In this document: one piece after another, positions 47,329-59,919 of the stretch
How the letters are laid out: each line of letters begins with the position of its first letter
Position numbering within the stretch: position 1 is the first letter of the stretch
NCBI RefSeq assembly: GCF_021917145.1
Contig: NC_061075.1
Coordinates: 5,293,240 to 5,357,239 of the forward strand
DNA from: Hypomesus transpacificus
Taxonomy: Eukaryota > Chordata > Actinopteri > Osmeriformes > Osmeridae
Direction: 5' to 3'
DNA length: 64,000 nucleotides
Translations under genes and position numbers: made by a program
The notes under the pieces: model-generated
What the model saw: the letters and a program-made list of their open reading frames with translations, nothing else
The model's database searches: none
What the model was told of the DNA's origin: nothing

Positions 47329-48193
47329 TGCCCTGGCGGAGCAGAAACATAAAAGCTCTTAACAACAGAGTTGTAATTTAAAGGTGTCGGGATGTGTCCT
47401 TACATGTTTCATGCTTGATCAGTTAAGTTGAAATACATTTACAAAAAACGTGAAAGTCTCTGAAGTCACTATGTTACTTTTCCTCTATTGACAGGATGCA
47501 AAATGAAGGAAAACCACAAAGAAACCATAAACATTCATGAGTTTGAGTAAAAAATAATTCTACCATGCCTACTCACTTCTTAACTTTTAGAAAGGTCTGT
47601 CCTTGGCCACACAACACCTCAAGCTCATTTTTCACTATTCGGTTTCAACACAATCCAATCTGAAAAAATACATTTTAACATTAATTTAAAGAACTACACT
47701 GTATGTTATTGCATTCAGTGTAACAGCAGCATATTTCTAAAAGTACCTTTTACAACAATGTCATGTTTCAAGAAAGAAAATAATTTACATTAGTCTGTCT
47801 GACTTTCTCAGCTTTTGCACAAAACATTCATCATTAAAAAACTAGACTACACCGCAAGAAGCAGTGCAATACTACATACAATGACAATAAACACGATTCC
47901 TAAACATAGAAATAGAATCTAGCAACAAAACATTACAATCCATAATCTTTTTCTCTCTCATTCATTTACACAATCACACAGCAGCAAACACATGCTGCTC
48001 AACCAATACCCCTATATGGTACCAAAAACCTAATTGACCAGGTCTCTCAATGAATATTGAGAAGACATAAAATACATTAAGACATAAAAACTGTTTCAGA
48101 AATTCTACAGACAAACAATTTTTGTTTGGAATTTCCATATAGGTGTGTCTCTCAAGATCTCAAAAGAAATATCCATTATGCTAATTTGTGGCT
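47329..48193. other. Region between vitellogenin B and ssx2ip (convergent 3' ends)
   Basis: Vitellogenin B (plus) and ssx2ip (minus) end toward each other. This stretch should hold both 3' UTRs. I see no clear AATAAA for vitellogenin B. The sequence just left of 48,194 is the continuation of the ancestral ssx2ip 3' flank displaced by the TTAA insertion. Confidence 0.5.
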
Positions 48194-48197
48194 TTAA

Positions 48198-49092
48198 ATG
48201 AATCTGTGTACCCTTCGTTCTTTCATTTTTCCGTTTCAAAACCAAATCGGAGAAACAAACTTCTTTTAAAACACCCCATTTCTGCTTTTTTTGAGCCCTC
48301 CTTTCCTGTCCATACATCACATGCTTCAGCGCTGCAGAGAATCTCACCTCTTCCCCTTTCTCCTCCATGTCACTATATCTAAACTCACATTACCCTTTAT
48401 ACACAGGGGGTGTCTGCGGACATTACTTACACACAGTACCCCTCTCCGCAATCAGTAGGCACCCCTTTAGGCATTGGCCAGCTACCAAGCCAGACATGCT
48501 TATTATCAACGCTCCATTTAAAACATGCTTTTTAGCACTCCCTATCAAGCACTGAATTAGTGAATTTGAAATTGTGTTTTGCAAGTCTCATTATGAAATT
48601 AAAGGTATCCTCAGTATGTCTGGTTTATGCATTGTATATCATTGAGTCTAATGAATTTTATGGATTTGTGTATGTCTGTTGCAACAACTGGACATGTTAT
48701 ATAAACATATACATTAGTTCTAGATGTGCAGTAGTCAACAATGGGATGTGGGACCAGGTGTGGGTCGACCATGGGAAGGAGTTTTACCTGTGCCTGTACA
48801 TGCAGGAAATACCCCGAAAAACTATGAAGCTTGCAGCCATCTTGAACTGTGCACTGAATGTGCCTGTACCTCCACATTTCCACCAGAATTCCAAGACTTC
48901 ATCAAAATATTACAACAATCACAATCAAAAACTTAATTTTCCCGTTTTGGTTTTAAAACACAAAAACCGCTACAGAACTAGTGATTTCTGTTGTTCTTTT
49001 TCCCCGTTTTTCCGTTCTGTTTTAGAACAGAAAAACCCCAAAACAAGTTTGTTTTTTAAACGGAAAAATGAAAGAACGAAGGGTACACGGAT
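48198..49092. mobile_element. TTAA-targeting non-autonomous DNA transposon at the ssx2ip stop codon
   Basis: Flanked by TTAA at 48,194-48,197 and 49,093-49,096. The inverted ends run about 40 bases: the left CTGTGTACCCTTCGTTCTTT recurs mirrored as AAAGAACGAAGGGTACACGG on the right, with a shared CATTTTTCCGTTT block. TTAA duplication points to a piggyBac- or Kolobok-type mechanism. There is no transposase. The right TTAA contains the ssx2ip stop codon. Confidence 0.75.
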
Positions 49093-52000
49093 TTAAATGG
49101 AACCGTTTTTCTCTCCTCTGAGGGTATCTTCTCCTCCATTCAGATTCCTGTGCTGGAAGGTGACATCCCCATTTAAGACAATGCCCAATTCCTGCAGGCT
49201 TCCTCTCTTTGGTTGGACTGTGCTTGGACTGGGGATACAATTTTCACAGCATTAGATAAAAGTTTTTTCGGCCAATGAGTATTATTCTGTTCTGTTATGA
49301 GAAGACTGTGACACAGACTGTGACAATGGTAAAAGTACCTGTTTTCTGGGATAAGGCGTAGTGTACTTTGCAGGTCGGCTGTGGATGGCGTTTTCATTTG
49401 GGAAGCTCTAGGTGTTGAGGAAGTTGTGTGGGATAGTGACTTATCCAGTTGAACTGTTGACACAGTTTTAACCTCTGGCTCAGTACCTGCCAGAAGATGA
49501 TGGTCATGAATAATACACTGAACTGCACAATATTACGTATTGATAAACATTCTGAAGCTTCCTACTTTTAGTGACAGTAGACATGTCTAAAGTACATAAT
49601 TTTTAGATCCATTTCTTTTCAATGTTGTTTATAAGGAACAGCTAGGTATGGTTAAATATACTGATGATGGTTTTCAGGTGATCAGTACTTACAGACTGAC
49701 AAGGCACTCTGAGACTTTGACATCTGAGATTTATTTTGGTCAGCAAAGGGAGTCAAGTTCAAAAACTGGTGTTTGAGCCACGAGGCACGATCCTCCTCAA
49801 AGGTTTGTCTCTACAGAACAAATAGGGTAAAATAAGTCTCACTTGCTAAAAATAACTTCTTTCCATCTTAATATACCTTGTCAACATTAAACAGAACTGG
49901 GATTATAAAACTGAAAGCTTTTCTTATCCTGTATCCTCGTATCCTGTAAAAAGTCCATAGTCATCTTCAATCAGTTACCCTTAACAGCAATTCCATGTTA
50001 TTTGACCTGATAACTAAAACAAACACGATGTCAAACATATCAAAGGTAGGCTCCATGCACCTCATGGCCAAGTCTAATTGCTGCCTCCGTGAAGTTCCTC
50101 CTCTCAGTCTCAAAGTTCCTCCTCTGTTCTTCGAAGACCCTCCACTCCTGTTTGAGGCGCTCCTTTTCCTCCAGCATGTAGCAGTCATTGAGCAAGGCTG
50201 ACGTCTCCTCGTCACACGGCGTGCTCAACTGTTGCTGCAAGGGTGGACGACGAGCAGAGCAGGAAATATGAGTGACGCACAGCATACCGTATTTTTCGGA
50301 AATGAAACCACGGTTTTACCCTGAATTAAAAGGTTTCTTGTGGTGGTGCGGTTTATATTTCGGAGCGGCTTAAGGGCGTTTTTATTACAAAACAACAGTA
50401 TATTTTTTTTTTCGTGAATGCAATTTAGCGTTAACCCGTTAAGGAGGAGTAACGTCGCACATATGTGATCGTTCGAATGCAGGTCTCACAGCGTAACGTC
50501 GCATATGCGATTTCGAACATTCCAACTGAATACTTTCCGATGGACAAAAACTATGCCACAAACGCTTTAGTATAGCTTCAAATTGTACTAATGAGAAGGC
50601 AAACGAGTAACACTTGCAGGTAGTAGCATTGCTACGAGTATTATACTAGTTAACTTAGCCCAGAAGCTAACTAAAGCTTGCTAGTTACCGTTTCGGAAAA
50701 ATAACTTTGCTAGGGGGACCGTCGGAAATATTTTGAAATCACGGGTCTAAAGGTAAATATTAGTTAAAGGTCACATGAAATGCTGTTTTTGGATGCTTTT
50801 ATATAGGCCTTAGTGGTCCCCTAATACTGTATCTGAAGTCTCTTTCCCGAAATTCAGCCTTGGTGCAGAATTATAGCCACTACGAGTAGTCCCACAATGA
50901 GCTTTCCTCAGAATGCGCTGTTTCTGTGTCTGTAACTTTAAATGCTAATGAGGAGGAGAGAGGCGGCACCATGCGCTAATGTTTACAGTGGATATATCGC
51001 AATGGCTCGAAGACCCGTTGCTGTAAAATGCCTCGAATTTGACCATTCTCATCTGATAACCCAGGTTTGCAGAGCTGCACACTCAGTCATTTCAATGTGG
51101 GGAAAGACGGATATTGCGCGCGCCATAACACCAACAGCAGAACGGTTATCCACATAACAAGGAAGTGTACAACACTGCGTTACAGAATGTGTATTTACAC
51201 ACATACTTGATGCTATCTACCTTTACATTAGCGACAGTACCTCAACTGTTAGCTGCAGAGCTAATGTTACAGCCAGATTCTACGGGTAGCAAGCTAGGTA
51301 ACTATATAGTAAGCAACAAAATTATATAGCGTTAGCAGATTTACTTGTCCGAGGTTTGTAGCTGGACCAAGGAGAGTTAGTACTGGTCAAGAATTACATT
51401 TCAGACGGTCAAGCAAGGCCAACTTTGTATTGGCTCAAGTTAAGGAAACAGTGGTGGCTTAAATGTTTGGCACAGACATGCAAACCTTTGGGAAGTTGTG
51501 TCGGCGCATTTCCAGCAAAAATAAAATGAAGATACTGGTTGTGCAGAGGCTCGGATGAAGGAACTAAAAAAAGACTTGTTTTCATTTGTACATCCAAGCA
51601 CTGAGCAACTGTTATGCTTCGTTCGTTTGCTCGCCATGATGTCTCTCCAGGAAAAACCGATATCGCACTTGCCCTTGCACGGTCGTAGCTCAGTTTCTCA
51701 TGGGCGGGCCAGATTATCTGGGCGGGCAAAGCAGAGAAAGGGGAGGTAACCTTGCTCCTTGTGATGTCACACAATGGCATGCTGTAAGATCTCCTACACT
51801 CGTGCATTGCTTGCAGGGGTGCAAACTCGTCACCTTTCGGCGAAAATCGCAGTTTTTGATCCAGAATAGGTCATTTGTGTGATTTGTGTAGATCTGCAAT
51901 GAAAAAAGGGGGGGAGGGGGTAGCCTAATAATTATAGTCAGAATATGAGTCTGAAACCGCTCAATTGGATATACCTACAACCAATCAGAGCAACGCAGTT

Positions 52001-55000
52001 TGTTGTTCAACCCAAGCGCTCTTTGGTGACGTGATTGATTACGTTACTGTTGATCATCTGTCCATCATCATATAAAGCCCACCCTGACAATTTGATTGGT
52101 CCGAACAGCTCCTGTTCGGACATACTTTTTCCCCAACCGAGCTACCCCAGACCCAACTTCCAGATAAAATGTTGGCGGGGCTGAGTTGGGCTGGCAGCCA
52201 GGCTATAGCCTAACTATATTGCAGGCAGTTCTGCTATACCTGTGTGGGGCACATATAGGCTACCCAGAGCAAGCTAAAGGTGCAGTCATGGACAGAGATT
52301 TGATCGTATTGTATTTTAGGCTGGTGAATGACCGTGGTAAAGTTGGTTTGAAGTTTGACATTCAACAGATATTCGGACGCCCAGTATTGTGTTATTTTAA
52401 CCGGTGTTAGCACCTCTACGACCGGCAGCTTAGCCAATGCTTTTGGCTGCCTAAACAACGCGTATGTTTAGGGGCCATCAACAAATTGTACGTTTCAAAA
52501 GTCAATAGCTTCTCAACAACATGAACTAGAAGCATCAAAATAATGTTTAATTGTTGAAAATGTATGCATTCATGCTGCACAGCCATTATTTTGTTCATTT
52601 TCATCTCAAGTTATTAAAAATTAATTCTTTATTCAAAATACACCTTAAAACTTCAACAGCTTTTTGGTCATGTGACCTTTAATCCTCAAATTAATTTCAG
52701 AGTATTCACTGACTATGCATATATAATATATATTGAGAAATATATATTCCCCGAGGAGCATACCCCGGACCCCCGAGGGGGTTCGGATCCTTTTCACCTT
52801 TTTCATCCCTGGTGAGTTTGCACCCCTGTGGTATCATTGTTCCCGTATCAAGTGCGTCATATATTCCAGTGCGGTTTATACTCCGATTTACAAATACAAA
52901 GCTCCCATTCAGGTGGGGTGTGGTTTATATAAAATGTGACTTATTTTCCGAAAAATACGGTAGTTAACGTTCATTGATGGGAAATTTAGTTATTTTACCA
53001 GAAACATGCCTTTCAATCCCATTTTGTCAACATAGTGTGAAAATAGGTTTTCAGAGGTAGAAATAATTACAGCTTTTGCAACCTATCCAAGTAACCTGCC
53101 AATGTCCAGAGAAATATATATATTTTTTTAAATATATATATATATATATAATTATATATATATATTTTTTGTATTCTGTAAAAAAAAAAATACCTGCAAG
53201 AGCTGCTGCTGTGTGTGGATGAAGTCTTTGCACTGCTGAATCTCCAGTTTCAAACTGTGCATCTCCTCCTCGTGAGCCTCTCTGGGGATGGTGTCCATGT
53301 TGGCTCTATCTCCGTTCAAGGACGCTAAACAGCAACCATGTCAAACCCGTAGCATTAATCCTCGCAACAAATACTTTTCGATTTGTGATTGTGTTTGTAT
53401 CAAGTAACCATAACTAAAACCCCCAAATTAAGTGTTACCTCACTGAAAAAAGAGAATGGAAACTAAAAACTTGTCCAGGGGGGCCCTGTGATTTACATTA
53501 TAGGGACCAGGTTTAGATAAATGGAGAACAGGTCAGTGGATAACTACCATATATTCAATATTAATAGTAAAAAGCTCTGTTTTACTCTTGCTTGTCGAGG
53601 TTATTAAAGGAAATGCCGTAAAGTTATTGTGCATGAAAACATTGCACCTACAGAAGGCCAGTCATAAGTAAAGTCTCAGTATGGCTGGCCCTCTGTAGGT
53701 ACTGTGATGATATTGTATACAATTACACTGTTATAAATAATACACTGAACTGTATTCAGTCCGTCAAACTCCTGAAGTTTGCGGACGACACCACCCTTAT
53801 TGGGCTCATCTCTGGTGGAGACGAGTCTGATTATAGGTGGGAAGCGGCCAACCTGGTGACCTGGTGCAGCCAGAACAACCTAAAGCTCAATGCTCTTAAG
53901 ACAGGGGAGATGGTTGTGGACTTCAGGAAGAACACAGCCCCACTCACCCCCATCACCCTGTGTGACTCCCCAGTCAACACTGTGGAGTCCTTCCGCTTCC
54001 TGGGCACTATCCTCTTCCAGGAGCTCAAGTGGGAACTGAACATCGGCTCCCTCATCAAGAAAGCACAACAGAGGATGTACTTCCTTCGGCAGCTGAAGAA
54101 ATTCAACCTGCCAACGACAATGATGGTGCACTTCTACTCAGCCATCATTGAGTCCATCCTCACCTCCTCCATCACCGTCTGATACGCTGCTGCCACTGCC
54201 AAGGACAAGAGCAGGCTGCAGCGTATCATCCGCACTGCTGAGAAGGTGATTGGCTGCAATCTGCCTACCCTCGAGGACCTGCACACCTCAAGGACCCTGA
54301 GGCGAGCAAGGAAGATTGTGAGGGCTCGTCCCACCCTGGACACTCCCTGTTTCAGTCACTCCCCTCCATTGGGGAGTGACTGGACCAATACCTCAAGCTA
54401 AAAAAACAGTTTCTTCCCTTCCGCTGTTGGATCCTTCAACAAGGGCAAGAGTTCACTTCATTTTGCACTGCATTAAAAAATTGTATCTTGTATTTTTTGT
54501 AATATTTGTATTTTTTGTCATATTTGTATTTTTGGTATTTTTATATCGTAAATTACGGCAACTTATATTTTATTTTATTGTACATTTTATTTAATTCTAA
54601 TTCCACTTAGTACTGCTAGTTTATGTACCTTTAGTATAGATAGTCCACATATTTAAATTTTAGGTTCCTCTATGTTTATCGTATGCACCTTGCTGCCAAA
54701 GCAAATTCCTTGTCTGTGCAAACTTTCATGGCAAATAAATCCCTAATAAATCTAGTAATATAATGTGCACCACACATTATGAAGTCAGTGACTAGCTAAT
54801 GGACATCTGGCTGGTCTTGTATTCGCTACTACCACAGAGACTACCTTGGCTGTCGAGTCTCTCCATGTGGCTCTTGAGTCTCCTCCACTGCAGACGGATG
54901 CTGTTGGTCAGTTTCTCCCGTGCAAGCTCACACGACAGCTCCAGGTTCTCCCTGCTAGAGTCGAATACCTCCTCCTCCTCTGAGCCAGCCTGCGACATGA

Positions 55001-57835
55001 GGTGACGTTCAGCATCCACTCTTATTATTTGGAAGCGGTTTAGGGTCAATTGTTGCCGGGCAGTTTGTTATTCTCAAGCCATCTACAGTTTTGTGTTTGA
55101 TGAAACCCAAGGGGACTTATAATGCTAATGTGAAAACTTAAACACTGAGCTTCCTATTGACACGGCACACTAAAAAGCGTGGAAAGATATAAGCCACTAC
55201 TGGACCAACCTGTTCATGATCGTCATTGGGTTTCTCGTCTCTGAAAGTCTGTTTCCTCTGGCTCAAAATGGACACCATCTCCCTCTTCATCTGTTGTAAG
55301 ACTTTCTTCAGCTCTGCATTCTCCCCCACCAGATCCTTCTGGCGGCTGTCGTAGTCATTCAGAAGGGTCTTGTACATCTCACCCTCGTGCCTGAGAAAAA
55401 CGAATCAACCTAATTTAATTTCTGACAGTCTTTCAGTTGTAAGGTCAAAATAATGGTGTATATTTAACCAGTGCAACAAGAACATCATTTTAACTACATA
55501 AGCCCCTTTTTATTTTATTTAAATGCGACTTAATTAAAGAAGTCTGAATTTGTGCACTGTAAGTACCTTCCCTCGGTTTTACCCGTTTTCCAAAGGCTTC
55601 TTTTCCCATCAGACCGTCCTATGTAGTTTAATACTTCAATGGCTGCGAATAATAAAGAATGATTAACAATGTATTCTAATGAGGACAGCAGGATGTGGAA
55701 AATGTATCTATCTACGATTTGGTGTGTTTTAAATTCTCACAATATAGCCTAGTGTTATTACATTGCTTCTTCTCTTTTTTGTCGATCAGAAGTTGATTCA
55801 GGCGCTCTTTCAGTTTACTGAACTCTCTCTCTTTCCTCTTCATGTCATGATTGTACTGAGTGGCTCGACTAGCGATTATGTTCTGATGTTTCTGCACCTG
55901 GTAAGGCAACAATGGACGTTAATATTACAGTTAGCATGCTCTTTTTCTCTCGTGTGAGTAGGTATTTGATTTTGTTCAAAGTTGGAAAAGGAGAGGTGCA
56001 AACCTGTTCCACATCTCAGCTGAACTCTGAATTCAAACATACCTCTTCTTTTTCATTTTTCAGGCAGTTCTGCAAGCTCTTCACCTTCAACTGTAACTGG
56101 CGCTCTCTCTCAAGCAGTCCAGTGTTCTCCCTTCTACACAGTTCAAGTTGATCCTGCGAGGACACAAAACAGACGCTGAAGCCAAGTTTCATTCGATAAC
56201 CAAAGAAAAGCTTCCGGGAACAATCCCTCCGAACGTTCAAAACAAACATGCACGCCGACTAGGATTGCCCAGGCGTTGACGGGAGTGAGCGGTTCATGAC
56301 AGACAAGTGGTCTACCTTCAACCTGGCATAGCTGTGCTGTAGATATTCCATATTGCTGCTGGCCTTGAGCTGCTCTACTTCCAAGTCCTCCACAGCTCGC
56401 AGGCTCTGCCGGTGCAGCCGAAGCAGGTCATACATGCTGTTCAGCACAGCCACGTTGTTCAGCTTCCAGATCCCCTTCGACTCAACGCCCACCGACAGCA
56501 GTCCCAGTGAGGACATCTCCTACATTGGGACAGCAATATATACATATGTTTTTATTTAATTGTATTTATATTTATGTTCTTATAATATATTTGGTTTGTA
56601 TGTTCATATGTGTTAATGTGATGTGTGGCACCTGTGTTAACCAAATTTCCTAAGGGATGAATGAAACACTGAAAAGCACTGATCGCATGTGTGGCTCAGA
56701 GATTGGATGTGTGGCTTAGCTCATAGCTCAGGGTTTCCCACAGCACTTTACAGTTAAGCCGGCCGCCTAAACAGCACACGCCTGCCGCATTAACTACGTT
56801 GTAAAGAAAAAAAATATCCGCCGTGTTACTCTGGCCTGTTTTCTCCCTTCCATTCCAAAATGTTAATGCCACACATCAAAAAAAGACTTAATGTGCGTAC
56901 ATATTAATGTGATGTGAAAGTGATTTATGCCACTGCTCAACATTAAACAATACACTCATCAGATTAAAACTATCACTGAATGTATTCCTCTTAATGTCAT
57001 TAGAATTAAATTGACAGTGACAATAGGTGCAGTTTACCTGATTGATGTAGCAGAGGCATTCTGACATGTTCTCCTCAGTGCAAAAGGCACTTGGCTCGTT
57101 GTAGGGGTGTTTGGACATTGGCAGAGTGAGCACAGATTGTTGGCAGAGCTGCCTTAAAGGAGACATTCTGTATCTGGAAGAAGTGCATATGTCCTTGATT
57201 TCTGAAGAGGACAAATGACATGGAATGTTGACATTTTGTTCATGTTTTAGTACATTTACATTTAGTCATATAGCAGACGCTCTTATCCAGAGCGACTTAC
57301 AGTAAGTACAGGGACATTCCCCCCAAGGCTAGTAGGGTGAAGTGCCTTGCCCAGGGACAGAATGTCATTTGTCACGGCCTGGAATCGAACCGGCAACATT
57401 CTGATTAATAGCCCGATTCCCTAACCACTCAGCCGTCTGACCCCCGCAAAAAGTATCCCTTTTCATTACCAAATAACATACAGATCCTACAAAGATTGAA
57501 ATGATGTGTAAATGTATTGGGTAGGCCTATAAACATGCTTGTGTAATAGAGTAAAAACCAAGGCAATATTCCTTTGGCATGTGTGTGGTCTGGAATTGAG
57601 GTTAGTTTCACACACACTCTTTAAATAGCATTAATCGGTTACTTCTGACAATTTAATCTTCTCCTTCACACTAGAGGCCTGATTTATGTAGAGCACCGAT
57701 GAAGAGACAAGACAAGAGTAAGTTGTGGTTATTCGTGTAAGCAACTCATCAATTTAACAATATCTACTGTGTACTACAGAACACATGTGTGTGTTGTTTT
57801 ATAAGACAGTACTCACCTACTGAAGACTCAGGCAT
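49093..57835 (-). CDS. ssx2ip: ssx2ip (ADIP) homolog, complete, 13 coding exons, 580 aa
   Basis: Afadin- and alpha-actinin-binding protein: in vertebrates a coiled-coil protein of cell-cell junctions and centrosome/centriolar satellites. Exons: 57835-57817, 57201-57038, 56519-56316, 56153-56043, 55897-55762, 55642-55567, 55390-55210, 54989-54845, 53324-53194, 50234-50061, 49810-49693, 49486-49339, 49228-49093. They join in frame (1,743 nt). Recognisable blocks are [46 protein letters not shown] then [36 protein letters not shown], and [18 protein letters not shown] then FTEAAIRLG. The middle is heptad-rich coiled coil. The length is close to human (about 614 aa). A 5' UTR exon with donor near 59,461 is possible. 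Introns carry a LINE and stacked DNA transposons, and the stop lies on a TTAA insertion site. Confidence 0.92.
50765..52683. mobile_element. TIR element (TTAAAGGTCACATGA) with zinc-binding-like ORF relic
   Basis: TTAAAGGTCACATGA at 50,764-50,778 is mirrored by TCATGTGACCTTTAA at 52,668-52,682. On the minus strand at 51,807-51,409, shifted frames read [35 protein letters not shown] and [14 protein letters not shown]. This Cys/His pattern resembles the THAP-like proteins of fish transposons. The frame is interrupted, so it is a pseudogene. Confidence 0.55.
51814..52828. mobile_element. TIR element (CAGGGGTGCAAACTC), interleaved
   Basis: CAGGGGTGCAAACTC at 51,814 is mirrored by GAGTTTGCACCCCTG ending at 52,828, with further inner matches (TCACCTTT / AAAGGTGA-like). 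Its left end lies inside the element at 50,765-52,683, but its right end lies outside it. Confidence 0.6.
53120..53170. repeat. TA microsatellite
   Basis: A run dominated by TATATA with T-rich interruptions, in the intron just upstream (plus coordinates) of the ssx2ip exon at 53,194-53,324. Confidence 0.8.
53745..54760 (+). mobile_element. LINE 3' fragment (L2/CR1-like reverse transcriptase)
   Basis: Plus-strand frame (53,757-54,182, then past a stop to about 54,350): [20 protein letters not shown] carries the FADD catalytic box. [20 protein letters not shown] and [18 protein letters not shown] follow. Beyond the in-frame TGA at 54,181 the reading continues with [17 protein letters not shown]. 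It is 5' truncated, antisense to ssx2ip and sits in its intron. An AT-rich tail follows to about 54,760. Confidence 0.8.
57251..57445 (-). repeat. tRNA-derived SINE, copy 4
   Basis: The best-preserved copy. On the minus strand: GTCAGACGGCTGAGTGGTTA (A box), then GGTTCGATTCC, the canonical B box, then GGGCAAGGCACTTCACCCTA and a tail ending TAAATGTAAATGTA. It is in the first coding intron of ssx2ip. Confidence 0.88.
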
Positions 57836-59919
57836 TGTTGCAGTGTGTTCCTCACCCTCTAGGCAACAAACAGCCTACAGAGCTCACGAAATGTGTCTGG
57901 ATCATCAGCTTTGCGCAAGCAGACACATGCAGCTCACCAATTCACCTACGCAGACAGCTCCTAAAATAGAGGGTTCAGATTAGCAGCACCAAACAGTGCA
58001 CATGGCACATGGGATTACACAAGGCAGTGGATGATCACAGAGAATGGAAACAAGCTAGCCTAAAATTGAGAGATGAGACCGAAGGGGGGGATTAGGATGG
58101 TCACAGCCAAATCATTTATCAGCGGTAATGAACTGTGTTGCACAGTGAGGCAAATTTGGGTTGTAAATTTAAAGACATTAAATTAAATGTCTGAGAGTCT
58201 TTAAATCAACAGATTGAGCCATAAAATGGAGCTCGACTACCATTAATGATGCTCATTCAATACAATATGGCATATGGGACAAGAACTAGGCTGGATAACA
58301 AAAAAGGTCAAGATCCGGCCATTGTGCTCAAGTTCTAGGCTAATCATATCATAGTTGCATTTATTTGTGTTTGAAGTACAACAGCTTCACGTGAAATAAA
58401 GCACACATTTAAGAATGTAACATTCAACATCTTGCCTTGCCTTTTTTTTGCAGCCTAATCAAAAACATATGGTGTAGGCCTACCTTTCTACAGAAAAAGA
58501 CAAATACTTGAGACTGTCAATCCACTAAACATTGCTCTCTTTGCAAACTTCAGTTCGATCAGAAAATATTTTTTGAGGTTTTAGACTTCCTAAACTAGTT
58601 AGCCTAACAGTAGAGCTGGCTACCCTATTCATTTAACATTTAAACTAAGATTTTCAGAACTAGCTAACATTTAGAGGTAAAACAAAAACACTCTTTAAGA
58701 TGAAATCACATGTTGAAATGAAATGTTTAATAGCAAATGGTTAAGAGCTGAAATTGTGTTTTATAGTCAGTCCATTAGTGCCTTATGGTGATACTTGTAA
58801 TAATGTAATGGAATCACAGGACAGATGGCCAGCCTACAAGGCTTAGCTACTCAGACATTTAATTAACTGGCCATTATTTCACTTCCTAAACCAGATTACA
58901 TTTTTGCTTCTGTAAATTACCCTCAAGTCTTCCATCTAAGGAAAGCATGCAATTTTTGTTAGATGTTTGAGGTGTTACTGTATGCCACGTAGCTAACGAG
59001 GCCACTACATGGTTGAAAGTAAAAAGGGGGCACAACACAACTTTCAGGACAGCATCCAAGAACGAGACTAAAACAAGACTGTGTGTGCCTACTAATGTAA
59101 AGTTCGAAACAGATACTGTACAGTAGTAGTCCTCTTTTTGAAACGCGACATAGTTAGCTGTAATAAATTAACTAACGTTAACACACAATGAAACGTGCAG
59201 GCAGCTAATGTTGTTCCAACACAACCATTTTTCACAATCACAAGTACTAGGTAGCCCCTATTACTAGCATTAACCTAACCCTAGTGGCCTAGCCTTGTGT
59301 TATGACAGAGGACTGAGAGCTCGAACTCAGCTGTCAAACCAAAAAGCTTCTAGCTTTGGCTGGAAAAATTATATCGCGCCAATCAATCCAACGTAATTGG
59401 GTCACCAAAAACATACAATCAGATTTGTAACCCAAGTATGCGTCAAATAATTTCACTTACGTTTTCATACCATTATAAGAATTTGAAATTATTGTCCGTC
59501 TTTCTAAAATATGCTTTAGTGACCTGCCTCTATCACTAGCTAGCTTGTCCACTTGCTACCCGGACTCGGAGAGAAACTGACAAGCCAAACAGTACTGTGA
59601 TTTGTTAAGGCGTTGTTAGGCAACCAAATCCTGCTTTCTTGATTGGCTGTAATCCCAGTCTGTTGACCTTAACAGCAAACTTTGGGTCAGCGGTAGTACC
59701 TTCAAAACATCCATGGCCTGGGGATGCAGTCCTGTAATGCAGTTATTTTTTTGTCTTCAAATTAACCTTGATGCCTTCCATTGAATCATTTTTTGAAAGG
59801 CTGACGCTGCGTGTCCCAAAGTTACCTTAATTTTTCAGATCCAGTATTTCGCATGTCGCATTATATTAATGAAACAGACACATCAAGATCTACTAATTTA
59901 AATTTCTGTGCTTTATTCA
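57836..59919. other. Upstream region of ssx2ip, no other gene seen
   Basis: No convincing exon. A donor-like GTAAGTG on the minus strand near 59,455-59,461 could end a non-coding first exon of ssx2ip that splices to an acceptor (CCTAG) near 57,864. This is inference from splice consensus only. Confidence 0.4.

Larger units (their letters stand above)
50285..52962. mobile_element. TIR element (TACCGTATTTTTCGGA) in ssx2ip intron, holding other elements
   Basis: The termini TACCGTATTTTTCGGA (50,285-50,300) and TCCGAAAAATACGGTA (52,947-52,962) are exact inverted copies. It lies in the intron between the exons at 53,194 and 50,234. The inside is mostly other repeats (see the next two entries), so it is an old host element opened by later insertions. 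Confidence 0.7.

Noticed and set aside
48560..49096. 178-codon plus-strand frame
   Set aside because: It lies inside the TTAA transposon and its inverted repeats, has no motif, and runs into the antisense of the ssx2ip stop region.
55567..55582. Alternative ssx2ip donor at 55,582 (GTAAAA)
   Set aside because: It would break the frame with the next exon. The donor at 55,566 keeps the frame and yields the expected KTG-KTEG...EGEMY continuation.
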